Assembly (NCBI GenBank): GCA_934149245.1
Contig: CAKPER010000030.1
Location: 1 to 14,710 of the forward strand
Length of the DNA: 14,710 nt
Reading direction: 5' to 3'
Source: an uncultured Bacilli bacterium
GTDB taxonomy: Bacteria > Bacillota_I > Bacilli_A > RF39 > UBA660
Of the stretch, positions 8,114 to 13,940 are shown in pieces. The position numbers and the translations under genes are program-made. Within the stretch, counting starts at the first letter, position 1. Each line of letters opens with the position of its first letter. The notes beneath the pieces are model-generated. The model searched no databases. It saw only the letters and a list, made by a program, of their open reading frames with translations, and was not told where the DNA came from.

Positions 8114-8380
8114 CTATTCATCAGCTATTAAGCTTTCAATTTGTCCTTTCAAACTACTTTTAAACTTTGGTAAAAGTTCATTAATAAAATCTGTATTTGT
8201 TATCTTTAATAACTTATCGTCCTTTATAGTAAAAACATAAAACTCTTCCGTTGGCTTTTTTGTTTCTGATGTTACTTTGTTTACAAAAAAGTAACTCTTA
8301 TCATTATAAGTAATTTTATCTAATGTTATGTACTTATCTCCGTTATTTAATGTAATTAAATCTCCAACTTCTAACTTCAC
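8114..8380 (-). CDS. Small DUF1292-like beta-rich protein, first gene of the five-gene cassette
   Basis: An 88-residue protein predicted as a small beta barrel or sheet followed by a C-terminal helix (about 62-86). The strands are VGDLITLNNGDKYITLDKITY, then KSYFFVNKVTSE, then FYVFTIKDDKLLKI. 'GDKYITLDKITYNDKSYFFV' follows the DUF1292-style layout, and the 84-aa gene on the other side of the giant gene follows the same order, so a duplicated partner or adaptor protein is plausible. Function unknown. Translation starts at GTG (8378-8380) behind AAGGAG at 8390-8395. An ATG seven bases upstream is in another frame. Its stop codon TAG is also the first part of the ribosome binding site of the giant gene, so the two are tightly coupled. 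Confidence 0.75.
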   Translation of the reverse strand: MKLEVGDLITLNNGDKYITLDKITYNDKSYFFVNKVTSETKKPTEEFYVFTIKDDKLLKITNTDFINELLPKFKSSLKGQIESLIADE

Positions 8381-8414
8381 TAAACATCACTCCTTTTTCC
8401 TTTAAATTGTACAT

Positions 8415-8443
8415 ATGATAGCACACAATTAACTGATTGTCAA
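8415..8443 (-). promoter_or_regulatory. Strong sigma-A type promoter of the five-gene cassette
   Basis: On the minus strand TTGACA (8443-8438) is followed after exactly 17 bases by TATCAT (8420-8415), preceded by TGC, an extended -10. Predicted start near 8408. It sits in the 99-base gap between the pflA terminator and the 88-aa gene and is the only good promoter seen upstream of the cassette, so all five genes may depend on it. Confidence 0.8.
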
Positions 8444-8462
8444 CTAATATGTTATATTTTGC

Positions 8463-8502
8463 AAATAAAATAAAGGAAACTAAACATTTTCATTCAGTTT
8501 CC
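8463..8502 (-). terminator. Rho-independent terminator of the pfl operon, overlapping the pflA stop
   Basis: On the minus strand GGAAACTGAA pairs with TTTAGTTTCC (10 bp, one G-U) across an 8-base loop, followed by TTTATTTTATTT. The left arm is coding sequence for the last residues of PflA, and the stop codon TAG lies in the right arm. It isolates pfl from the cassette promoter. Confidence 0.8.
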
Positions 8503-9211
8503 GATATTCTTTTATAAATTTATTATACAATTCATCACATTTTTCTTTATCCATCTCAGGCATTTCCTTATATGGATTATTAATACCTAGTTTTACATAT
8601 TTTTCACTTCCTAATTTATGATATGGAAGAAAATCGACTCTCTCTATATTTTTAATTTTACTTAGTACACCAATTAAACTATTTATATATTCCATATTAT
8701 CCATAAGTCCTGGTACTATTACTTGTCTTATCCAAACTTTGGTATTACTTTTGTTTAAAACTTTAATAAATTCTAGACTATCTTCGATAGAATGTCCGGT
8801 TAGTTCTTTATATTCTATAGGATTAGTATGTTTAATATCTAACAAAACTAAATCAACATACTTTAAAACCTCTTCATAATCACCATTTCCTACTCCAGCT
8901 GTATCTAATGCTACATGAATATTTTCTTTTTTTAATATTTTACATACTTCTATTATAAACTTACTTTGAAGTAGGGGCTCTCCCCCCGAAAATGTTACAC
9001 CACCATTATTTCTTTGAAAATAATTTTTATTTCTTAATATTCTTTCAGCTAACTCACTAGGTGTATAATTATATTTTCCCAAATGCCACATTTCAGGATT
9101 ATGGCAATATTTACATCTTAATTTGCACCCTGTTAAAAATACTACTGTTCTAATTCCTGGACCATCTACTAATCCAAATGTTTCTATTGAATCTACTGAA
9201 CCTTTTATCAT
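8480..9211 (-). CDS. pflA: Pyruvate formate-lyase activating enzyme (radical SAM)
   Basis: The glycyl-radical-activating enzyme that uses a [4Fe-4S] cluster and S-adenosylmethionine to abstract hydrogen from the conserved glycine of PflB. The 243-residue length is normal. The cluster motif CxxxCxxC is at residues 29-36 (CKLRCKYC), preceded by the family signature VDGPGIRTVVFLTGC. The SAM-binding GGEP is at 76-79. Later motifs include LLDIKH (about 143-148) and RQVIVPG near 190, as in PflA. There are no extra ferredoxin inserts, so it is the short PflA type and not one of the larger glycyl-radical activases. The start lies one base after the pflB stop with only a weak Shine-Dalgarno, so its translation is probably coupled to pflB. 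A terminator overlaps its end. Confidence 0.96.
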   Translation of the reverse strand: MIKGSVDSIETFGLVDGPGIRTVVFLTGCKLRCKYCHNPEMWHLGKYNYTPSELAERILRNKNYFQRNNGGVTFSGGEPLLQSKFIIEVCKILKKENIHVALDTAGVGNGDYEEVLKYVDLVLLDIKHTNPIEYKELTGHSIEDSLEFIKVLNKSNTKVWIRQVIVPGLMDNMEYINSLIGVLSKIKNIERVDFLPYHKLGSEKYVKLGINNPYKEMPEMDKEKCDELYNKFIKEYRKLNENV

Positions 9212-9212
9212 T

Positions 9213-11459
9213 TTACATCTTTTCGTGGAATGTTCTTGATATTACTTCTTCTTGTTGTTTTCTAGTTAATCTATTAAATCTTACAGAGTAACCTGATACT
9301 CTTATTGTTAATAGTGGATATTTATCTGGATTATTCATAGCATCTATTAAGGTTTCTCTTTTTAATACATTTACATTTAAGTGATGTGCTCCTTGTGTAA
9401 AGTATCCATCCATTAATCCCACTAAATTCTCAACTCTAGAATCATCATCTTGTCCTAAAGCACTTGGAACAATTGAGAATGTATTAGATATTCCATCTTT
9501 ACAACATGAAGCATAATTTAATTTTGCTACTGAGTTTAAGCTTGCTATTGCTCCATTAGAATCTCTTCCATGCATTGGATTTGCTCCTGGGGCAAAAGGA
9601 ACTCCAGCACTTCTTCCATCAGGTGTTGCACCTGTTTTTGAACCATATACAACATTAGATGTAATTGTCAAAACTGACATTGTTGCCTCAGCATCACGAT
9701 AACACTTATGACTCTTTAACTCACTAAATATTTTCTCTAATATTTCTTCAGCTATATTATCAACTCTATCATCATCATTACCATATTTTGGATAATCGCC
9801 TTCAATTACAAAATCGGTTGTTATTCCATCTTCATTTCTTATTGGTTTTACCTTAGCATATTTTATTGCTGACAAACTATCTGCTGCTACTGATAAACCT
9901 GCTACTCCATAAGCCATATATCTATGAACATTTGTATCATGTAAAGCCATTTGTCCTGCTTCATAAGCATATTTATCATGCATATAATGAATTATATTCA
10001 TAGCATCACTATAAATTTCTGCAACTTTCTCTAACACCTTAAAATATGATGCTTTTACTTTCTCATAATCTAATACTTCATCAGTCATTTTATCTATACC
10101 TTTTATAACTAACTGATTCTTTACCTCATCTACACCACCATTTATTGAATATAATAATGATTTAGCTAAATTACAACGAGCTCCAAAGAATTGCATATCC
10201 TTACCAACACGCATTGCAGATACACAACATGCTATAGCATAATCATCACCATAAATAGGGCGCATTAAGTCATCACTTTCATACTGAATAGCATCTGTTT
10301 CAATACTCATCTTAGCACAATATCTCTTCCAATTATCTGGTAATTTAGTACTCCATAGAACTGTCATATTAGGTTCTGGAGCTGTATCCAAATTTGTTAA
10401 AGTATGAAGAATACGATATGATGTTCTAGTTACTAAACTCTCTCCTGGTGTACCTTTTTCATCACTAGCAATCATACCACCTAATGAACAAGTTACCCAA
10501 GTTGGATCACCAGAAAACAATTCATCATATTCTGGAGTTCTAAGATGTCTTGCAATTCTTAATTTTATTATAAACTGATCAATTAACTCTTGAGCCTCTT
10601 TCTCATTTAATAAACCATTTTTTATATCTCTTTCAATAAAGATATCAAGAAAAGCATCTACTCTACCTAAACTCATAGCAGCACCATTATTTTCTTTTAT
10701 TGCTGCTAAATATCCAAAATAAGTCCATTGAACTGCCTCTTTAGCATTTTGGGCTGGAACACTAATATCAAATCCATATCTAGCAGCCATTTTCTTAATT
10801 TCATCTAAAGCTCTATATTGCATTGATATTTCTTCACGTTCTCTTATTAATTTATCTGTCATTCTACCAAGTTTTTTATCCCAATCATGCTTTTTTTGTT
10901 CCATCAAATAATCTATTCCATATAATGCTATACGACGATAATCACCTATTATTCTTCCACGACCATAAGCATCAGGAAGACCTGTTAACAATCCTACATG
11001 TCTAGCTGCTCTAATATCTGCGGTATAGGCATCAAATACACCTTGATTATGACTTTTTCTAAATTCATTAAAATATTTATCTACAGTAGGATTTAACGTA
11101 TAACCATACGCTTCCAACTCTTGATATACCATACGTATTCCACCATATGGATTTACCATTCTCTTTAATGGAGCATCAGTTTGAAGTCCTACAATTACCT
11201 CATTATTCTTATCAATATAACCTGATTCAAAATTATTAATACCAGACATATGATCTACATCTATATCTAAAACATGTTTTTTTAATTCTTCTTTTAAAAG
11301 TTCCGTACACTTTCCCCAAACTTTATCAGTTTTATCAGTAGTTGATTCTAGAAAAGATTCATCACCATCATACTTAGTATAATTATTTTTTATAAAGTCT
11401 TTGACATCTATTCTATTACACCAATCTCCTCCCTTAAAACCTTTCCATTGTTCTTTCAT
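9213..11459 (-). CDS. pflB: Formate C-acetyltransferase (pyruvate formate-lyase)
   Basis: The cytoplasmic glycyl-radical enzyme that converts pyruvate and CoA to acetyl-CoA and formate, the central step of anaerobic mixed-acid fermentation. At 748 residues it is full length. The adjacent active-site cysteines are Cys411-Cys412 (AIACCVSAMRVGKD), and the C-terminal glycyl-radical loop RVSGYSVRFNRLT carries Gly723. Substrate-pocket features typical of true PFL are present, such as YGRGRIIGDYRR (165-176), which favours PFL over glycerol dehydratase or choline lyase relatives. ATG start with a perfect AGGAGG at 11469-11474. pflA follows one base later. The O2-sensitive radical implies a strictly or facultatively anaerobic lifestyle. 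I see no YfiD-like repair protein in the window. Confidence 0.97.
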   Translation of the reverse strand: MKEQWKGFKGGDWCNRIDVKDFIKNNYTKYDGDESFLESTTDKTDKVWGKCTELLKEELKKHVLDIDVDHMSGINNFESGYIDKNNEVIVGLQTDAPLKRMVNPYGGIRMVYQELEAYGYTLNPTVDKYFNEFRKSHNQGVFDAYTADIRAARHVGLLTGLPDAYGRGRIIGDYRRIALYGIDYLMEQKKHDWDKKLGRMTDKLIREREEISMQYRALDEIKKMAARYGFDISVPAQNAKEAVQWTYFGYLAAIKENNGAAMSLGRVDAFLDIFIERDIKNGLLNEKEAQELIDQFIIKLRIARHLRTPEYDELFSGDPTWVTCSLGGMIASDEKGTPGESLVTRTSYRILHTLTNLDTAPEPNMTVLWSTKLPDNWKRYCAKMSIETDAIQYESDDLMRPIYGDDYAIACCVSAMRVGKDMQFFGARCNLAKSLLYSINGGVDEVKNQLVIKGIDKMTDEVLDYEKVKASYFKVLEKVAEIYSDAMNIIHYMHDKYAYEAGQMALHDTNVHRYMAYGVAGLSVAADSLSAIKYAKVKPIRNEDGITTDFVIEGDYPKYGNDDDRVDNIAEEILEKIFSELKSHKCYRDAEATMSVLTITSNVVYGSKTGATPDGRSAGVPFAPGANPMHGRDSNGAIASLNSVAKLNYASCCKDGISNTFSIVPSALGQDDDSRVENLVGLMDGYFTQGAHHLNVNVLKRETLIDAMNNPDKYPLLTIRVSGYSVRFNRLTRKQQEEVISRTFHEKM

Positions 11460-11482
11460 TTTATCAATCCTCCTACTATTTT

Positions 11483-11511
11483 ATTTTAACACAAAAGAAA
11501 AAAAATATTAA
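11483..11511 (-). promoter_or_regulatory. Probable pflB promoter
   Basis: On the minus strand TTAATA (11511-11506) and TAAAAT (11488-11483) are separated by exactly 17 bases. The -35 is weak (4 of 6), the -10 good (5 of 6). The -35 box lies inside one arm of the long inverted repeat at 11501-11537, so folding or protein binding there could affect pfl expression. Confidence 0.45.
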
Positions 11512-11537
11512 CTTTAAAACTAAATGTTAATATTTTT
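11501..11537 (-). terminator. Perfect 12-bp inverted repeat between the Hpt gene and pflB: terminator or operator
   Basis: AAAAATATTAAC and GTTAATATTTTT form a perfect 12-bp inverted repeat across a 13-base spacer. On the minus strand the second arm runs into TTTTTTTTCTTTT, so it can act as a terminator for the Hpt gene ending at 11555, although the stem is almost all A-T. GTTAA/TTAAC half sites recall redox-repressor operators in other Firmicutes, but the spacing is not that of Rex. The dual role is inference. Confidence 0.55.
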
Positions 11538-11554
11538 GACATATAATTTTACAT

Positions 11555-11911
11555 TTAAATATTTAAATACTTAGAAATTATCCCAATATCTTTTTTTAAT
11601 TCCTCTATCAATTCATCATAATGCATATTTACATACTCTTCATCACCAGCTTGACTTTTTAATTGATGCTCCAAAGCCATATCAGCTAATTTTTTTAATC
11701 CTAAATATTTAGCATCACTTTTTAGAGCATGTACCTCTATAGAATAATTATTCAAATCATTATTAGTTTTAGCATTCTCTATTTTTTCTAACTTTTCCTC
11801 CGATAAATCATAAAAATCTTTTAAGGTTTCATTATACATCTCTAAATCTCCTAGTATCTCTATACTAGCATCAACATCTATATCATTATCTTTTAAAATA
11901 TTTATATCCAT
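11555..11911 (-). CDS. Hpt-domain histidine phosphotransfer protein
   Basis: A stand-alone Hpt domain of 118 residues, the normal size for a four-helix phosphotransfer bundle. The phosphorylation motif is VHALKSDAKYLG, with His61 as the phosphoacceptor and Lys64 and Gly71 in the expected positions. The following helix (KLADMALEHQLKSQ) matches the family pattern. It would relay phosphate between a hybrid histidine kinase and a response regulator in the cytoplasm. Neither partner is in the window, so it is an orphan relay protein here. The ATG has AAAGGTG upstream (11920-11926). It lies between the tRNA operon and pflB on the pfl strand but is separated from pflB by a terminator-like repeat. 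A regulatory link to pfl is possible but unsupported. Confidence 0.88.
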   Translation of the reverse strand: MDINILKDNDIDVDASIEILGDLEMYNETLKDFYDLSEEKLEKIENAKTNNDLNNYSIEVHALKSDAKYLGLKKLADMALEHQLKSQAGDEEYVNMHYDELIEELKKDIGIISKYLNI

Positions 11912-11996
11912 TCTATCACACCTTTCGTATTATAAGAATATCACAAATAAAAGCAAAATTAAATATTTGTCCTTATATTTACTCATTTTTTTGCTA

Positions 11997-12025
11997 TTTA
12001 TAGTATAAATATAACATTGTTACAA
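11997..12025 (-). promoter_or_regulatory. Possible promoter of the Hpt gene
   Basis: On the minus strand TTGTAA (12025-12020) and TATAAA (12002-11997) are spaced by 17 bases. Predicted start near 11990 gives a leader of about 80 nt. The 205-base region 11912-12116 otherwise holds only this, the tRNA promoter on the other strand and A/T tracts. Confidence 0.4.
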
Positions 12026-12074
12026 AATATTAACTATCAGCTACCGCTTTTTTTTATTTTTTTCTTGAATTTAC

Positions 12075-12103
12075 TTGACAACCCATAATATTATTGATAT
12101 AAT
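12075..12103 (+). promoter_or_regulatory. Perfect consensus promoter of the tRNA operon
   Basis: TTGACA (12075-12080), exactly 17 bases, then TATAAT (12098-12103): a full consensus sigma-A promoter. The start is predicted near 12110, about 7 bases before tRNA-Ala. Such strength fits a stable-RNA operon. Confidence 0.92.
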
Positions 12104-12116
12104 TTTAACTGTCGAT

Positions 12117-12193
12117 GGGGAATTAGCTCAGCTGGCTAGAGCACTTGCCTTGCACGCAAGGGGTCAAGGGTTCGAATCCCTTATTCTCCACCA
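12117..12193 (+). tRNA. tRNA-Ala (anticodon TGC)
   Basis: 77 nt including an encoded CCA. Acceptor arms GGGGAAT/ATTCTCC pair with one G-U. The anticodon stem CTTGC/GCAAG encloses the loop CTTGCAC with anticodon TGC at 12151-12153. The T arm contains GGTTCGAATCC. It is the first gene of a two-tRNA operon. Confidence 0.98.
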
Positions 12194-12205
12194 TTTTTTT
12201 ATTTT

Positions 12206-12282
12206 CGGGAAGTAGCTTAGCTTGGTAGAGCGCTTGGTTTGGGACCAAGAGGTCGCAGGTTCAAATCCTGTCTTCCCGACCA
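12206..12282 (+). tRNA. tRNA-Pro (anticodon TGG)
   Basis: 77 nt including an encoded CCA. Acceptor arms CGGGAAG/CTTCCCG pair perfectly. The anticodon stem CTTGG/CCAAG encloses TTTGGGA with anticodon TGG at 12240-12242. The T arm has GGTTCAAATCC. It follows tRNA-Ala after a 12-base T-rich spacer, in the same transcript. Confidence 0.98.
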
Positions 12283-12295
12283 TGATAGATTACAT

Positions 12296-12321
12296 AGCCT
12301 ACTAAGCAGGCTTTTTATTTT
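12296..12321 (+). terminator. First terminator of the tRNA operon
   Basis: AGCCT (12296-12300) pairs with AGGCT (12308-12312) across a 7-base loop, followed by TTTTATTTT. The stem is short (5 bp) but G-C rich for this genome. Confidence 0.7.
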
Positions 12322-12348
12322 GCACGTAACAATACGTGTTTTTTTATT
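12322..12348 (+). terminator. Second, tandem terminator of the tRNA operon
   Basis: CACGTA-ACAA-TACGTG (12323-12338) is a perfect 6-bp stem with a 4-base loop, followed by a run of seven T. On the opposite strand the hairpin is followed by CAAAATAAAAA, so it works mainly for the plus strand. Its T-run touches the stop codon of the convergent gene at 12344. Confidence 0.75.
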
Positions 12349-12874
12349 TCAAATATTTTTTATAATCTAAATATTTATTATTTTTTTTAAAAGCCACATA
12401 AAGATAATCATCACAAGCTACACCTATATATTCACCTTCTTGCACTTTATCATACAATTTTAATTTAGAATTACAAACATCATTATATTCTATATCTATA
12501 TTTTCCTTATTTTTTATAATATATTTTTTATTTTTATCTATATATGTAACTATACCATCATACATATTCAAAACAGGATACTGCTTTTCTACTTTTACCC
12601 TAACTCCATTTTTATATTCTTCAACACTAGTATATTTTTGTTTTTCTTTAAATACAGCCTTTGATTCAATATTCTTTTTATCATCAATATAACTTATCCC
12701 CCCTAAATATTTTTCATAAAATTCTATTATTTTATAAAAATTTATATTATCTTCATACAAATAATAATGTATTTTTTCTCTATAGCGATAATTTTTTTTA
12801 CTAAAAATTCCTAATACCAAAAATATTATAGTACACATGAATACTTTTAAAAAAAACTTATATATTTTATTCAT
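12344..12874 (-). CDS. Membrane-anchored degenerate LytM/M23-like protein (SpoIVFA/SpoIIQ-like)
   Basis: 176 residues from the ATG at 12874. A GTG at 12877 directly before it is an alternative start, and no strong Shine-Dalgarno decides between them. One N-terminal transmembrane helix (about 6-25) with basic residues before and after it suggests a bitopic protein. Residues about 45-85 are a charged linker. The C-terminal 75 residues (YPVLNMYDGIVTYID, then NIDIEYNDV, then KVQEGEYIGVACDDYLYVAFK) follow the strand order of peptidase M23/LytM domains such as SpoIVFA or SpoIIQ: 'dGiV..v', '..i.Y..l', 'G..iG', '..l.f...' . The zinc ligands HxxxD and HxH are absent, so it should be a non-enzymatic binding domain. 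The match is by eye and the role, including any link to sporulation, is inferred. Confidence 0.7.
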   Translation of the reverse strand: MNKIYKFFLKVFMCTIIFLVLGIFSKKNYRYREKIHYYLYEDNINFYKIIEFYEKYLGGISYIDDKKNIESKAVFKEKQKYTSVEEYKNGVRVKVEKQYPVLNMYDGIVTYIDKNKKYIIKNKENIDIEYNDVCNSKLKLYDKVQEGEYIGVACDDYLYVAFKKNNKYLDYKKYLK

Positions 12875-12917
12875 CACTTAATACTATTATTTAATAACTT
12901 AGTTATGATTAAACTAT

Positions 12918-12925
12918 TGTTATTT
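12918..12925. repeat. Left 8-bp target-site duplication (TGTTATTT)
   Basis: TGTTATTT directly abuts the left terminal repeat of the element at 12926 and is repeated exactly at 13112-13119 after the right end. This is the footprint of a transposition event. Confidence 0.85.
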
Positions 12926-12949
12926 GGTTCTTCGAATTTCGGTGGACCT
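12926..12949. repeat. Left terminal inverted repeat of the element
   Basis: 24 bases beginning GGTTCTTCGAA. It matches the reverse complement of the right end except at positions 12 and 17, and contains internal dyad symmetry, which may let it form a small cruciform or be bound as a dimer site. Confidence 0.85.
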
Positions 12950-12951
12950 AG

Positions 12952-12986
12952 AAAAAATTAGTTCAAAATAATTGAGCTAATTTTTT
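12952..12986. terminator. Bidirectional terminator-like hairpin inside the element
   Basis: AAAAAATTAG-T-TCAA pairs with TTGA-G-CTAATTTTTT over a 5-base loop: 15 bp including one T-G pair, bounded by an A-run on one side and a T-run on the other. It could therefore stop transcription in both directions, insulating the element and the divergent neighbours. Confidence 0.65.
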
Positions 12987-13087
12987 TGATAAATAAAAAG
13001 ATATTGATACACTTCTTTAGTAAAATGTTTATATAACAAAAAAATACAAAGTACAATATTTCAAAGTATACCTAACTAAATTAAGCC

Positions 13088-13111
13088 AGGTCCATCGAAT
13101 TTCGAAGAACC
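13088..13111. repeat. Right terminal inverted repeat of the element
   Basis: 24 bases from AGGTCCATCG to AAGAACC, the inverted copy of the left end with two mismatches. Confidence 0.85.
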
Positions 13112-13119
13112 TGTTATTT
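13112..13119. repeat. Right 8-bp target-site duplication (TGTTATTT)
   Basis: An exact copy of 12918-12925, directly abutting the right end of the element. It lies where the -35 region of the RNHCP gene promoter would be. Confidence 0.85.
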
Positions 13120-13131
13120 TATAAAATTATA

Positions 13132-13140
13132 TGTTATACT
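13132..13140 (+). promoter_or_regulatory. Extended -10 promoter of the RNHCP gene
   Basis: TG-T-TATACT is an extended -10 (5 of 6 in the hexamer). No good -35 lies 17 bases upstream, where the right target-site duplication sits. Predicted start near 13147. Confidence 0.55.
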
Positions 13141-13174
13141 TGCCTTAAGCTATAAAAGAAAGGAAGGAAAATTC

Positions 13175-13480
13175 GTGAAAAAATTTTTTGTGCGAGATGA
13201 AAGTTTCATATGTGAACATTGTCATAAAAAAGTAGAAAAACTTGGATATACATCAAGAGATCACTGCCCTTACTGTCTTTATTCTAAACATGTTGACATT
13301 ACTCCAGGTGATAGAGCAAATACATGCTGTGGATTATTAAAACCCATTGAAATAGAAAAATTTAAAAATACATTTAAAATTATTTATAAATGTGAAAAAT
13401 GTGGAAAAAAACATAAAAACATCATCGCTAAGGATGATGAATTTAATGAAATAATAAATTTAAGTAAACCTAAGTTCTAG
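13175..13480 (+). CDS. RNHCP-domain zinc-ribbon protein
   Basis: A 101-residue protein of the RNHCP family, named for its conserved motif, seen here as RDHCP at residues 28-32. It has four cysteine pairs: C13/C16 (CEHC), C31/C34 (CPYC), C51/C52, and C73/C76 (CEKC). The family core LGYTSRDHCPYCLYSKHVD followed by PGDRANTCCG is nearly textbook. Two zinc ribbons are likely. The family role is not established to my knowledge. A nucleic-acid or ribosome-associated function would be a guess. Translation starts at GTG (13175) behind AGGAAGG at 13161-13167, seven bases away. It is the only plus-strand protein gene here. Its last 21 bases overlap the end of the convergent gene at 13460. Confidence 0.93.
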   Translation: MKKFFVRDESFICEHCHKKVEKLGYTSRDHCPYCLYSKHVDITPGDRANTCCGLLKPIEIEKFKNTFKIIYKCEKCGKKHKNIIAKDDEFNEIINLSKPKF

Positions 13481-13915
13481 GGCTTTAAAAAAGTTATAAA
13501 TATATGGCATCAGCATAACAAAAATACACAATATAAAGATAATAAAAATAATTACTTTAAATTCTCTTGAGTGAAGTATTGAAGACAAAAAATTTTCTTG
13601 CTTCACTTTTTTTTCTGCCATTACTGGTTCATATGAATAATTAGAAAAATCTTGATTAGACATAGTTTCATAACTATTGCTTCCTATTTTAGAGTTCTCC
13701 GTACTAGCTTGATTACTATTATATAAATTATTTAAAAATTCTGGCTTTTCTTCTTGGACCTCACTAGCATAATTGTTTTGACCTAAATCTTTTACATTAA
13801 TACCTGTTACACTATTAACATTTATCTGAGGATTTTCCAAAGCAGTATTTAAATTAGATGTAGCTTTATATGGATTTACTTTTGTATCATCGCCATTAAA
13901 ATTATTATCATTCAT
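13460..13915 (-). CDS. Asn-rich tail-anchored membrane protein, unknown function
   Basis: 151 residues from the ATG at 13915, chosen because AAGGGG (13924-13929) lies eight bases upstream. A longer frame from 13990 lacks such a site and would overlap the previous gene. Residues 1-105 are hydrophilic, rich in Asn, Ser and Glu, and probably disordered. A basic patch (AEKKVKQ, 100-106) precedes one transmembrane helix at about 119-141, leaving a ten-residue tail. The layout suggests a tail-anchored protein with the disordered part in the cytoplasm. It follows the 16-residue-repeat gene by 25 bases in the same direction, so they are likely co-transcribed and may work together. Its 3' end overlaps the RNHCP gene. 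Confidence 0.75.
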   Translation of the reverse strand: MNDNNFNGDDTKVNPYKATSNLNTALENPQINVNSVTGINVKDLGQNNYASEVQEEKPEFLNNLYNSNQASTENSKIGSNSYETMSNQDFSNYSYEPVMAEKKVKQENFLSSILHSREFKVIIFIIFILCIFVMLMPYIYNFFKALELRFT

Positions 13916-13940
13916 ATTTTTATCCCCTTCTATATTAAAT

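Larger units (their letters stand above)
12926..13111. mobile_element. 186-bp non-autonomous transposon-like element (MITE), possibly ISL3-type
   Basis: The ends 12926-12949 and 13088-13111 are inverted copies of each other, 22 of 24 bases identical, beginning GGTTCTTCGAA and ending in GGACCT. Each end is also roughly palindromic on its own (CGAA/TTCG within GGTTC/GGACC). Perfect 8-bp direct repeats TGTTATTT flank it. The 138-bp interior has no coding sequence, only A/T-rich DNA and one long hairpin, so it must move with a transposase supplied in trans. An 8-bp duplication together with GGTTCTT-type ends is what ISL3-family elements produce, but the family assignment is inference and no transposase is in the window. 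It sits between two divergent genes. Confidence 0.82.

Noticed and set aside
11929..11934. TATAAT just upstream of the Hpt gene as its -10 box
   Set aside because: Transcription would start inside the ribosome binding site (11921-11926). The pair at 11997-12025 fits better.
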